From Paraconexibacter antarcticus (GTDB taxonomy: Bacteria; Actinomycetota; Thermoleophilia; Solirubrobacterales; Solirubrobacteraceae): a stretch of DNA of 64,000 nt. This document shows positions 16,969-24,121 of the stretch, piece by piece. Position 1 is the stretch's first letter. The number at the start of each line of letters is the position of its first letter. The DNA lies in assembly GCF_024220175.1 (NCBI RefSeq), contig NZ_CP098502.1, forward strand, positions 4,840,514 through 4,904,513, read 5' to 3'. A program made the translations under genes and the position numbers. The notes under the pieces are model-generated. The model made no database searches, had not been told where the DNA came from, and worked only from the letters and a program-made list of their open reading frames with translations.

Positions 16969-17284
16969 GGCCGTCGATGCTACGCCGCAGCGCTGCCCGG
17001 ATCCATTTCTCCGGAGGTACCCGGAGCTGCACGCCGTCCAGCCGGTACAGGCGGCACTTCATCCCGTAGTCCCGTCGGTCAGCTGCGCCGGGCTCGACGT
17101 CCTCGCCGTCGACGCGGACGGTAGGCGAGCCAAGGAACCGCAGGCGATCCGCCTCCTCGTGAGACTCGACCGCGCACGCTGAGAGCACCCCGGCAGGGTC
17201 GGCGTCCGCGATCATTTGATGAAGCTCAGGCAACAGTGCCTCAGCGCCGGGGCACCCGTCGAAGTACAGAAGTTCGACTCTCAT
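16928..17284 (-). CDS. Thioredoxin-like/glutaredoxin-type small protein
   Basis: A 118-residue protein starting MRVELLYFDGCPGAEALL. The beta strand followed by DGCP is the N-terminal thioredoxin-fold pattern of small actinobacterial thioredoxin-like proteins often found near metal or sulfur resistance genes. Only the first Cys of a CxxC is present (CPGA). FLGSPTVRVDGEDVEPGA supplies the cis-proline strand (SPTV). Further Cys residues occur in SACAVE and MKCRLY. I chose ATG 17284 over the upstream extension because the fold begins there. It lies about 100 bases downstream of the MFS gene, on the same strand. Confidence 0.72.
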   Translation of the reverse strand: MRVELLYFDGCPGAEALLPELHQMIADADPAGVLSACAVESHEEADRLRFLGSPTVRVDGEDVEPGAADRRDYGMKCRLYRLDGVQLRVPPEKWIRAALRRSIDGRGPNDRPTPAQSA

Positions 17285-17382
17285 CGCTCCGTTCAGAGGA
17301 TACGGCGGTCGCTGTCGACACAATCGCGGTGCCGCGAAGCGAGGCTAGCGGGGCTACACGCTGCCCGGCGAGCGGGTCGCCG

Positions 17383-18672
17383 TCATCGCACTGCCGCGAC
17401 GCTTGGAGCGCTTTCGCCTCGGCCAGCAGGCGTGGCGCTGGGACTGCGTGAAGGCATGTCGCGGAGGACCCAGAGGCCGGAGGCGGCGGTGAGGCCGGCG
17501 ACGATCGCGATCGCGCCGCTGTAGCCGAGGGCGTCGGCGACGGCGCCGGCGATGATCGCGCCGAGCGCGTAGCCCATGTCGCGCCAGAAGCGGTAGACGC
17601 CGACGACGGGTGCGCGGGCGATCGGTGAGACGGCGTCGGAGATCGCCGCGATCAGCGTCGGGTACACGAGCGCGGTGCCGAGACCGAGCAGCGCGGCGGT
17701 ACCGGTCGCGATCGCGACGTTGCCGTTGCTGGTCGCGAGGATCGCAAGTGCACCAGCCTGGATGAGCATCCCGGTGACGATCAGCGGCTTGCGACCGATG
17801 GTGTCTGACCAGTGGCCGGTGGCGATCTGCGCGACGCTCCACACGCCGGGGTAGACGGCGGCAACCAGGCCGATCTGAGCGACGGATGCACCGTGGGCGG
17901 CGAGGTACAGCGGGACAAGGCCCCAGGCCAGGCCGTCGCCTGCGTTGTTGACCAGTCCGGCCTGGGAGCAGGAGCGCAGCGCCGGTACACGGTAGGTGGC
18001 CTGGGCGAACGCCTCGTGAAGCGGTGGCGGTTCGGCGTCGGATCCCGAATGGTGGGTGGCTTGCTCGAGCGCGACGTGGGCGGCGGTGTCGTGGACGAAG
18101 AAGACCGACAGCAGCAACCCGATCGCGGCGATGCCTGCGCCGGCGACGACGAGGACGTCGCGGGCGGCGAACTGCGATGCCAGCACTCCGCTGAGTCCGG
18201 CGGCGAGGGCGACGCCGCCGTAGCCGGCGGCCTCGTTCAGGCCGAGTGCGAGGCCGCGGCGTTTGGGACCGACGAGGTCGATCTTCATGACGACGGTCAT
18301 GGACCAGGCGAGGCCCTGGTTGATGCCGAGCAGAACGTTGGCGGCGACGATCCACGACCAGCTCGGGGCGACGCCGATCAGCAACGGGACCGGGAGCGCG
18401 AAAGCCCAGCCGGCGATCAGGAGCCGACGGCGTCCGGCGCGTTGGGCCAGGGCGCCGGCGCCGAGATTGGTCAGCGCCTTGGAGAGGCCGAACGCGACGA
18501 TGAACGAGAGGACGGCAGCGTTTGACGTGAGGTGGAAGTCATGGCGGCCGACGAGCGGCAGGGTCGAGCGCTCGAGGCCGACCATCATGCCGACGAACGC
18601 GTTGATCGCGACCAGCAGCGAGAACTGCGCGGCGTTTTCGCGCAGCCCGAGGCGGACCGGCGCTACGGTCAT
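17383..18672 (-). CDS. MFS transporter, 12 TM, in the sulfur/persulfide island
   Basis: A 429-residue major facilitator with about 12 transmembrane helices and the loop motif ALAQRAGRRR after helix 2. Its second-half equivalent reads GHWSDTIGRK. Its ATG overlaps the stop of the MBL hydrolase gene (ATGA), so the two are coupled. The substrate is not evident. Given the neighbours, export of a sulfur, thiol or metalloid compound is an inference. The C-terminal tail is short and Ser/Pro-rich. Confidence 0.85.
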   Translation of the reverse strand: MTVAPVRLGLRENAAQFSLLVAINAFVGMMVGLERSTLPLVGRHDFHLTSNAAVLSFIVAFGLSKALTNLGAGALAQRAGRRRLLIAGWAFALPVPLLIGVAPSWSWIVAANVLLGINQGLAWSMTVVMKIDLVGPKRRGLALGLNEAAGYGGVALAAGLSGVLASQFAARDVLVVAGAGIAAIGLLLSVFFVHDTAAHVALEQATHHSGSDAEPPPLHEAFAQATYRVPALRSCSQAGLVNNAGDGLAWGLVPLYLAAHGASVAQIGLVAAVYPGVWSVAQIATGHWSDTIGRKPLIVTGMLIQAGALAILATSNGNVAIATGTAALLGLGTALVYPTLIAAISDAVSPIARAPVVGVYRFWRDMGYALGAIIAGAVADALGYSGAIAIVAGLTAASGLWVLRDMPSRSPSATPAGRGESAPSVAAVR

Positions 18673-19433
18673 GCGCTGTGGGCGTGCGGACGGCCGCTGC
18701 GGTTGGCGGCCACGATCTCGGCCTGGCCTTCGGGGGCCGGCGGGATGTCGGTGGTCAGGGCCTGGACGAAGGCGTCCTCGGAGCCGAACTGCAGCGCGCT
18801 GTTGTGGCGGCGCTCGAACCCGATCGTGGAGATCGGATTGGCCGACAGGCCGCGCCCGCAGACCGACCCGGAGTAGTGCGAGGGGTAAAGCACGAGATCG
18901 TCCGGCAGTGCGAGCAGCCGCTCGGTCAGGGAGCGGTAGAGCATGCGCGCCATCTGCTCGACGGTGTGCTCGCCGCCGGCGTGCAGATCGGGGCGGCCGG
19001 CGTCGCCGACGAGCAGCGCGTCCCCCGTAAGCACGAACCACGGCTCGTCGCCGCGCGTGCGATCGGTCACCAGGTAGGCGTGATGGGCCAGCGCGTGACC
19101 GGGCGTCGCAACCGCCGCGATGTCGACGTTGCCGAGCGTCACCTTCTCGCCGTCGCTGAGCGCGTGGTGCTCGAACGCAACGCCCGCGCCCTCCGGGAGG
19201 TACGCGGTCGCTCCGGCCCTCGCGACGAGGTCGCCCATCCCGGAGACGTGGTCGGCCTGCACATGCGTGTCGAAGACCGCGACCACCTCTGCGCCCTGCG
19301 CAGCCGCAAGCTCGACGTAGCGGTCGACGAGGTCGACGTGCGGTTCCACGACCGCGAACTCGCCGCTGGTCTTGCAGCCGAGCAGGTAGGAGGCGCACGC
19401 GGTCTCGTCGTTCAGCAGCTGGCGAAGGAACAT
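18669..19433 (-). CDS. MBL-fold hydrolase, persulfide-dioxygenase-like
   Basis: A 254-residue metallo-beta-lactamase-fold protein. Metal motifs are THVQADHVSG (the canonical HxHxDH, with Gln at the second position), PGHA (third His), LTGDALLVGDAGRPDL (bridging Asp) and YPSHYSG (final His). The GDAGRPDL and sulfur context resemble persulfide dioxygenases and related rhodanese-linked MBL proteins. The Gln substitution may alter the metal site. It starts 6 bases after an overlapping divergent promoter and heads the operon MBL-MFS-thioredoxin-like-Cys-rich. Confidence 0.83.
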   Translation of the reverse strand: MFLRQLLNDETACASYLLGCKTSGEFAVVEPHVDLVDRYVELAAAQGAEVVAVFDTHVQADHVSGMGDLVARAGATAYLPEGAGVAFEHHALSDGEKVTLGNVDIAAVATPGHALAHHAYLVTDRTRGDEPWFVLTGDALLVGDAGRPDLHAGGEHTVEQMARMLYRSLTERLLALPDDLVLYPSHYSGSVCGRGLSANPISTIGFERRHNSALQFGSEDAFVQALTTDIPPAPEGQAEIVAANRSGRPHAHSA

Positions 19434-19434
19434 G

Positions 19435-19466
19435 CTTGACAAGTTATCAAGTGATCTATTGAATAA
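19435..19466. promoter_or_regulatory. Divergent promoter and ArsR operator, leaderless start
   Basis: The 39-base gap holds TTGACA (19436-19441) and TTGAAT (19459-19464), spaced 17 bases, placing transcription start at about the ATG 19473, so the plus transcript is probably leaderless. Two inverted repeats overlap it: CTTGA-N7-TCAAG (19435-19451) and TTATCAA-N8-TTGAATAA (19444-19466). The AT-rich palindromes resemble BigR/SqrR-type operators in general form. The minus-strand MBL promoter must overlap the same bases. Confidence 0.6.
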
Positions 19467-19472
19467 CAACGA

Positions 19473-20138
19473 ATGGAATCGCGCCGCGACAAAGACGCAC
19501 TCTTCGAAGCCATCGCGCTGATGGGCAAGGCGTTCGCCAGCCCCGTACGCCTGGAGCTACTGGACCTGCTCGCACAGACGCCCCGGACCGTCGATGAGCT
19601 CGCGCGGACCAGCGAGCAGTCCACCGCGAACACCTCCCAGCACCTGCAGGCACTGCACGCCGCCGGCATGGTCTCGCGCACGCGCGAAGGCACCAGCACC
19701 CGCTACGCCCTCGCGGGCGACGAGGTCCTGGCGCTGTGGCTGGCACTGCGCGACGCCTCCGTCACGCGCCTGGGCGATGTCGAGCGCGCCGCTCGCGAGT
19801 ACCTCGGTGATGAGGTCGACGCGATCGGCCGCGACGAGCTGATCGCCAGGTTGCGCGCCGGCGACGTCGTCTTGATCGACGTGCGCCCCATCGAGGAGTA
19901 CGAGGCCGGGCACATCGAGGGCGCGCGCTCGATCCCGATCGAAGAGCTCGAAAGCCGGCTGGCCGAGCTGCCGGCCGATCGCGAGGTCGTGGCGTACTGC
20001 CGCGGGCCGTTCTGCGCCTACGCCCACCAGGCCGTCCGCCGTCTGCAGGCCGACGGCCGACAGGCGCGGCGCCTGCAGGATGGCTGGCCCGAGTGGCGGC
20101 TTGCCGCGAAATCCAACAAGCGGCGCAGGGCCGCGTGA
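19473..20138 (+). CDS. ArsR-rhodanese fusion regulator (persulfide-type sensor)
   Basis: A 221-residue protein. Residues 1 to about 95 form an ArsR winged helix (FASPVRLELLDLLAQ, TSQHLQALHAAGMVSRT). Residues about 115-210 are a rhodanese domain (VLIDVRPIEEYEAGHIEGA) with the active loop CRGPFC. No cysteine is present in the winged-helix part, so any thiol sensing must involve the two cysteines of the rhodanese loop. The likely role is repression of the divergent sulfur operons until a sulfane sulfur or similar signal modifies the loop. It is followed 18 bases later by DUF4395. Confidence 0.87.
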   Translation: MESRRDKDALFEAIALMGKAFASPVRLELLDLLAQTPRTVDELARTSEQSTANTSQHLQALHAAGMVSRTREGTSTRYALAGDEVLALWLALRDASVTRLGDVERAAREYLGDEVDAIGRDELIARLRAGDVVLIDVRPIEEYEAGHIEGARSIPIEELESRLAELPADREVVAYCRGPFCAYAHQAVRRLQADGRQARRLQDGWPEWRLAAKSNKRRRAA

Positions 20139-20156
20139 ATCCAGCAGGAGGACACG

Positions 20157-20669
20157 ATGCGAACCGTCGACGCCGGAGCATGGATGCGCGGCAACCTCAC
20201 CACGCAGGGCTACTGCCTCAGCGATTCCGAGCGGCGTGATCTGGCGCTGGGGCTGCGGTTCTCGACCGGGTTGTGCCTGAGCCTCGTCGTCGTGGCGCTC
20301 GTACTCGCCTCGCCGGTGATGGTGTTCGCGTTGTCCGCGATCGGCGCGGTCGCCGGCTTCGGCGCGCGCCACCCCTTCGACCACCTCTGGAACCACGGGG
20401 CGCGCCACCTCCTCGGCGCACCGCCGCTACCCCCCACTCCGCCGCGCCGCCGCGACGCGTTCAAGGTCGGCACGGCGTGGCTGCTCGTCGTCGGCGCGTT
20501 GCTGACCGCGGGCGCGACGACCGTCGCGCTCATGCTCGGTGGCCTACTCGTCGCGGCCTGCGCAACCGTGACCGCCACCAACCTCTGCCTGCCATCGGAG
20601 ACGTTCGCCTGGATCGAACGCCGCCGCACACCCACGTCCGCGAGCAACACCCAAGGAGCAGTCCGATGA
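20157..20669 (+). CDS. DUF4395 family membrane protein
   Basis: A 170-residue protein with four hydrophobic segments. The DUF4395 pattern includes FGARHPFDHLWNHGARHLLG (His-rich) and a conserved Cys pair region (TNLCLPSETF). An AGGAGG ribosome-binding site precedes ATG 20157. DUF4395 proteins often neighbour rhodanese or thiosulfate-related genes, consistent with this island. Its TGA overlaps the ATG of the methyltransferase (ATGA). Biochemical function is unknown. Confidence 0.8.
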   Translation: MRTVDAGAWMRGNLTTQGYCLSDSERRDLALGLRFSTGLCLSLVVVALVLASPVMVFALSAIGAVAGFGARHPFDHLWNHGARHLLGAPPLPPTPPRRRDAFKVGTAWLLVVGALLTAGATTVALMLGGLLVAACATVTATNLCLPSETFAWIERRRTPTSASNTQGAVR

Positions 20670-21445
20670 CCACACCCACCCGCCAGCTCGACACCACAGA
20701 GCTCGAGCAGCGTGTCAAGCGCATGTACGAAGAGGTCGCGCTGGAGCCCGAGCGCGAGTTCCACTTCGAGACCGGCCGCCCGCTGTGCGAGCGCCTCGGC
20801 TACCCGCCCACCGACCTGGACCAGATCCCTGCCGCCGCGATCGACTCGTTCGCCGGCGTTGGCTACTTCCTCGACCTCGCCGCAATCACGGCCGGCGAGA
20901 CAGTCCTCGATCTCGGCAGCGGCTCGGGCACCGACAGCTTCCTCGCCGCCCTCGCGACCGGAACCGGCGGCCGGGTGATCGGCGTCGACATGACCGCCGC
21001 GCAACTCGCGAAGTCGCGTGACCTCGCCGCCCAGCACGGCTTCCCGCAGACGGAGTTCCGCGAGGGCTACATCGAGACTCCGCCCATCGACGACGCAAGC
21101 GTGGACTGCGTGATCTCCAACGGCGTGATCAACCTCTCCGCCGACAAGCCCGCCGTGTTCGCGGCCGCCGCCCGCTCGCTGCGCCCCGGAGGACGGCTCG
21201 CCCTTTCAGACATCGTCACCGCCACCCAACTGCCCGAGGGCGTGACCTGCGACGCGTCGCTGTGGGCGGCGTGCATCGGTGGCGCGATGCAGCACGACGG
21301 CTACCGCGAGGCGATCGAGGCCGCCGGCTTCCAGATCGAGACCTGGCGCGAGAACACCGAATACCGCTTCGTCTCAGACCAGGCCGACAACGCCACCCAG
21401 AAGTACGGCGTGACGAGCATCTCGCTGCTCGCCCGCCGACGCTGA
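20666..21445 (+). CDS. SAM-dependent methyltransferase, ArsM-like but lacking a catalytic Cys
   Basis: A 259-residue class I methyltransferase with SAM motif VLDLGSGSGTDSF and acidic loop VIGVDMT. Overall it follows arsenite methyltransferases (ISNGVINLSADKPAVF, LRPGGRLALSDIV, AACIGGAM). In ArsM the motif is ISNCVINLS, whose Cys binds arsenite. Here that residue is Gly. The CIGGA cysteine is kept, as are Cys in RPLCERL and GVTCDAS. Arsenite methylation is therefore doubtful and another soft substrate (thiol, persulfide, selenium or tellurium) is possible. It is ATGA-coupled to DUF4395. Confidence 0.8.
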   Translation: MTTPTRQLDTTELEQRVKRMYEEVALEPEREFHFETGRPLCERLGYPPTDLDQIPAAAIDSFAGVGYFLDLAAITAGETVLDLGSGSGTDSFLAALATGTGGRVIGVDMTAAQLAKSRDLAAQHGFPQTEFREGYIETPPIDDASVDCVISNGVINLSADKPAVFAAAARSLRPGGRLALSDIVTATQLPEGVTCDASLWAACIGGAMQHDGYREAIEAAGFQIETWRENTEYRFVSDQADNATQKYGVTSISLLARRR

Positions 21446-21481
21446 CCAACCACCCATCACCAAAGATCAAGAGGAACCCCA

Positions 21482-21847
21482 ATGAGCAACAAGGTCGTCA
21501 TCAACCTCGCCACCGGCCTGGAAGACCCAGAGCGCGTGATGATCGCGTTCCTCGTCGGCGGCGCCGCCGCGGCCAAGGGCAAGCCCGTCGCGATGTTCCT
21601 CACCAAGGACGCGGTGCACCTTGCGGTCCCCGGCACCGCGGAAGGCGTCGCGTGCGAGGGCTGCCCGCCGATCGAGCGCCTCTTCGAGCAGTACGCCGAA
21701 GCCGGCGGCGAACTGCTGGTCTGCCCGATCTGCGTCACCTCCCGCGGTCTCGATGCCACCGGCTTCGTCGCCAACGCCCGCGTCGCCGGCGCAACCCCCC
21801 TGTGGGACTGGATCGGTGACGAGGCCGCGACGGTCTTCAGCTACTGA
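21482..21847 (+). CDS. DsrE-family sulfur-relay protein
   Basis: A 121-residue DsrE/F-like protein. The fold pattern VVINLATGLEDPERVMIAFLV followed by GKPVAMFLTKDAVHLA is typical. Cysteines occur as CEGCPP and CPIC, candidates for carrying sulfane sulfur. It ends the plus-strand operon ArsR-rhodanese, DUF4395, methyltransferase, DsrE and has an AGAGGA ribosome-binding site. DsrE proteins pass persulfide sulfur between partners. Here the donor could be the rhodanese or the MBL-linked pathway. Confidence 0.82.
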   Translation: MSNKVVINLATGLEDPERVMIAFLVGGAAAAKGKPVAMFLTKDAVHLAVPGTAEGVACEGCPPIERLFEQYAEAGGELLVCPICVTSRGLDATGFVANARVAGATPLWDWIGDEAATVFSY

Positions 21848-21975
21848 CCAGCCGCAAGGACGTCGCTGTCTGCGTCGGGCCTACGCGCCGCGCAGGCGAC
21901 CGCCTCCGCGAGCTCGGCTTGAGCCAGCGCCGCACCGATGCAGCGGCGGATGCCGCCGCCGGATGGGCGGCTCAT
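21841..21975 (-). pseudogene. C-terminal remnant of a cytochrome P450
   Basis: About 44 minus-strand codons read SGGGIRRCIGAALAQAELAE and then a short end before a stop. This is the P450 haem-ligand loop (FGGGxRxCxGA) and the start of helix L. Upstream the frame has no K-helix ExxR or other P450 part, so only the end of the gene survives. Its stop lies inside the last codons of the dsrE gene. Confidence 0.6.
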
Positions 21976-22096
21976 GTTCGCCGCGCGCGTCTGCCCGGAG
22001 AGTCACGCTCTGACGCAGAAAGCCAACCCGAGGTCAGCGAGCGGTGGTGAGCTCGGGCCTCCGTTACTTCGGGCCCGGACCGATCACGCGATGCGG

Positions 22097-22999
22097 CTAC
22101 TTCCAGACGCGGACGTAGTCGATGCTCGTGGTGGCGGGAAGCGGGGTGGTGGCGGGGTCGAAGGCGTTGGTGCCGATGCCGAGCGCCTGGGTGAGGGCGA
22201 TGATGAACGGCTGGTCGAACGGCTGGGGCTTGATGAGCGGCGATGCCGGGTTCCAGTCGTCGATGAGGCATGTCTGACCGTCGTAGATGATCTTCAGCGT
22301 GCTCGTCGTCCACTCAACCGCGTAGGTGTGGAAGGCGGCGAGGTTTGAGATCAGGCACGAGGTGTTGGTGACGTTCGGGTCGAAGGCGGCCGCGTTGTAG
22401 TGGATGTAGGGGATCGCGCGGTCGGGGTACTGGCTGTAGGCCTCGGCGATGTCGATCTCGCCTGAGCCCGGCCAGGCACCGTACTTGTACGGGTCCACGG
22501 GCCACAGCCACATGGATTCCTGCAGCCCGGCGACGGTCGCGGCGGGGAGCTTGGCGCGGACCTCGAAGCGGCCGTAGGCCTGTCCGAAGCGGCCGTAGGT
22601 GGAGACCATGCCGCTGGTGTACTGCGTGGTGAAGTTCCCGTAGGGGTCGGTGCAGGTGAACGGCGCCGCCTCCTTGCGGGCGGTGAGGTTCAGCGTCCCG
22701 CCGGCGACGGAGATGTTGTTCGGGCTGTTGACGAAGCACGCGGTGAGGCCGCTCGTGTAGCCGCTGTTGGCCGTCTCCTGGGCGATCCACTTGGACCCGT
22801 CCAGGCTCGTCCCGCCGAACTCGTCGTCGAAGGTGCACGTCCACGCGCTGCCGCTGCTCTTGTAGATCGTCGTCCCGCAGGTCGGGGCGGACGGCTTGGT
22901 GGGCTTGCCGGCGGCCTGGGCGCTCGAGGGAGCGCCGGCCGTGGCCACGCCGGCGGCGAGCAGGAGGCACAGCGCGGAGCGGCGGAGCGAGAAGTTCAC
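22097..22999 (-). CDS. Secreted glycoside hydrolase family 16
   Basis: A 300-residue exported protein from GTG 22999, with signal peptide LRRSALCLLLAAGVATAGAP. The GH16 catalytic motif GEIDIAEAY places nucleophile Glu181, Asp183 and acid/base Glu186. The jelly-roll is supported by YGRFEVRAKLP, WLWPVDPYKYG and the terminal TSIDYVRVWK. Paired cysteines suggest disulfides. Expected substrates are beta-glucans or related polysaccharides, and the exact linkage is not readable. It is a single gene on the minus strand. Confidence 0.9.
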   Translation of the reverse strand: MNFSLRRSALCLLLAAGVATAGAPSSAQAAGKPTKPSAPTCGTTIYKSSGSAWTCTFDDEFGGTSLDGSKWIAQETANSGYTSGLTACFVNSPNNISVAGGTLNLTARKEAAPFTCTDPYGNFTTQYTSGMVSTYGRFGQAYGRFEVRAKLPAATVAGLQESMWLWPVDPYKYGAWPGSGEIDIAEAYSQYPDRAIPYIHYNAAAFDPNVTNTSCLISNLAAFHTYAVEWTTSTLKIIYDGQTCLIDDWNPASPLIKPQPFDQPFIIALTQALGIGTNAFDPATTPLPATTSIDYVRVWK

Positions 23000-23337
23000 G
23001 GGTGGTCCATTCGGTTTGGTGCTGCGGGGATGTCCCGACGCGCACCGGAGGTGACGATCTGCTTGTTGGGGCTTCGGCACCGCCGGTCCCATCCTTGAGC
23101 GTGCGGCCGAGCGGGCGCCGGCACCGAGCGCGGTCCGGCGCCGCGCGCGCATCCCCTAAGGCGGGCATCTTGTCGGATTCGGATCCTCGCTCTGCAACTC
23201 CCGCTGCCGCATCTCGGTCGCCGTCCGCCTCCCGGCGCGGGGGACCGCACGGCGGCGTTCTGGACGTTCGTTTGATCTGGGAAGTTGGGGCTGACCGAGC
23301 CCAGCGGCCCGTGTTGTCTGGCTTAGAGGCTTGTCCT
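23000..23337. other. 338-base divergent intergenic region
   Basis: This lies between the GH16 start and the first c-di-GMP riboswitch and should hold promoters for both. I see no gene here. GC-rich palindromic tracts occur at about 23107-23150, but no clear -35/-10 pair stands out. Confidence 0.4.
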
Positions 23338-23424
23338 CGGACCTACCCGATCAAGGCAAACCCGTTGCGAGGCGGGGACGCAAAGCCAGGGGTCTTCCAC
23401 GGACGGAAGGCCGCCCAGTTGCCC
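23338..23424 (+). promoter_or_regulatory. c-di-GMP-I (GEMM-I) riboswitch 1
   Basis: The conserved GEMM-I elements are present in order: AAGGCAAACCCG, a GCGA tetraloop, GGGGACGCAAAGCC, then a second stem CTTCC-ACGGAC-GGAAG that ends with GCCCAG. It closely resembles the Vibrio Vc2 aptamer core. AGGAGG follows at once, before the ATG at 23436 of the secreted repeat protein, so ligand binding probably controls that gene's translation or transcript ending. Confidence 0.9.
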
Positions 23425-23435
23425 AGGAGGCATCC

Positions 23436-24050
23436 ATGTACCGCACGACGCTCACCACCATCGCCGCGACCCTCTCGGTCGCGCTCACGCCCGCCGCCGC
23501 GTTCGCGGCTGGGATCCCGGCCGGGTTCACCGCCGGCCCGCCCGCATTGGCCACGACCGCTGCGCCGTCGGGCACCCCGACCGCGACGAGCAACCCCGGT
23601 AGCGCGTACGTGCCGTCGGGCACGCCGACCGCCGACAACCACCCGACCGGGACGAGCAACCCGGGTATGAGCCACAAGCCCGCCGGCACGCCGGGGCCGA
23701 ACGCGTCGGCCTCGAGCAAGGCGAAGGCCTACGGCACCTACTGCAAGGGTGAGAGCAAGCAGCCGGTCGACGGGCAGACCGGCACGCCGTTCAGCAAGTG
23801 CGTCACCGCCATGGCCAAGCTCGCCTCGGGCGTGACGAGCAACCCCACCAGCGCCTGCAAGTCGCTGAGCAAGAAGCACGTCGCCGGTCAGCACGGGACC
23901 GCGTTCAGCCAGTGCGTGAAGGCCGCCGCGAAGCTCGCCAAGGATCAGGCCGTCACGACCCCGGACCCGAGCACCGACCCGGCGCCCGCGACCGACCCGA
24001 CGACGGACCCGGCCCCGACGGACCCGACGACGGCCACGAGCCGCCGCTGA
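23436..24050 (+). CDS. Secreted Cys-repeat protein under c-di-GMP riboswitch
   Basis: A 204-residue protein with signal peptide (about 1-24). A Pro/Thr/Ser-rich stretch follows with repeated PSGTPTAxx and TSNPG units. Two tandem copies of a module of about 35 residues come next: YCKGESKQPVDGQTGTPFSK followed by CVTAMAKLA, and then CKSLSKKHVAGQHGTAFSQ followed by CVKAAAKLA. An Asp/Pro/Thr tail ends it. Each module has two cysteines that could form a disulfide. I do not know the family. Exported matrix or adhesion protein is the inference from c-di-GMP control and composition. Confidence 0.8.
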   Translation: MYRTTLTTIAATLSVALTPAAAFAAGIPAGFTAGPPALATTAAPSGTPTATSNPGSAYVPSGTPTADNHPTGTSNPGMSHKPAGTPGPNASASSKAKAYGTYCKGESKQPVDGQTGTPFSKCVTAMAKLASGVTSNPTSACKSLSKKHVAGQHGTAFSQCVKAAAKLAKDQAVTTPDPSTDPAPATDPTTDPAPTDPTTATSRR

Positions 24051-24121
24051 GCAACGGCCTGTCGGCGGCGACCCCCGAAGGGTCGCCGCCGATCGCCGTG
24101 CGGTTCAACTCCACCTACGCG

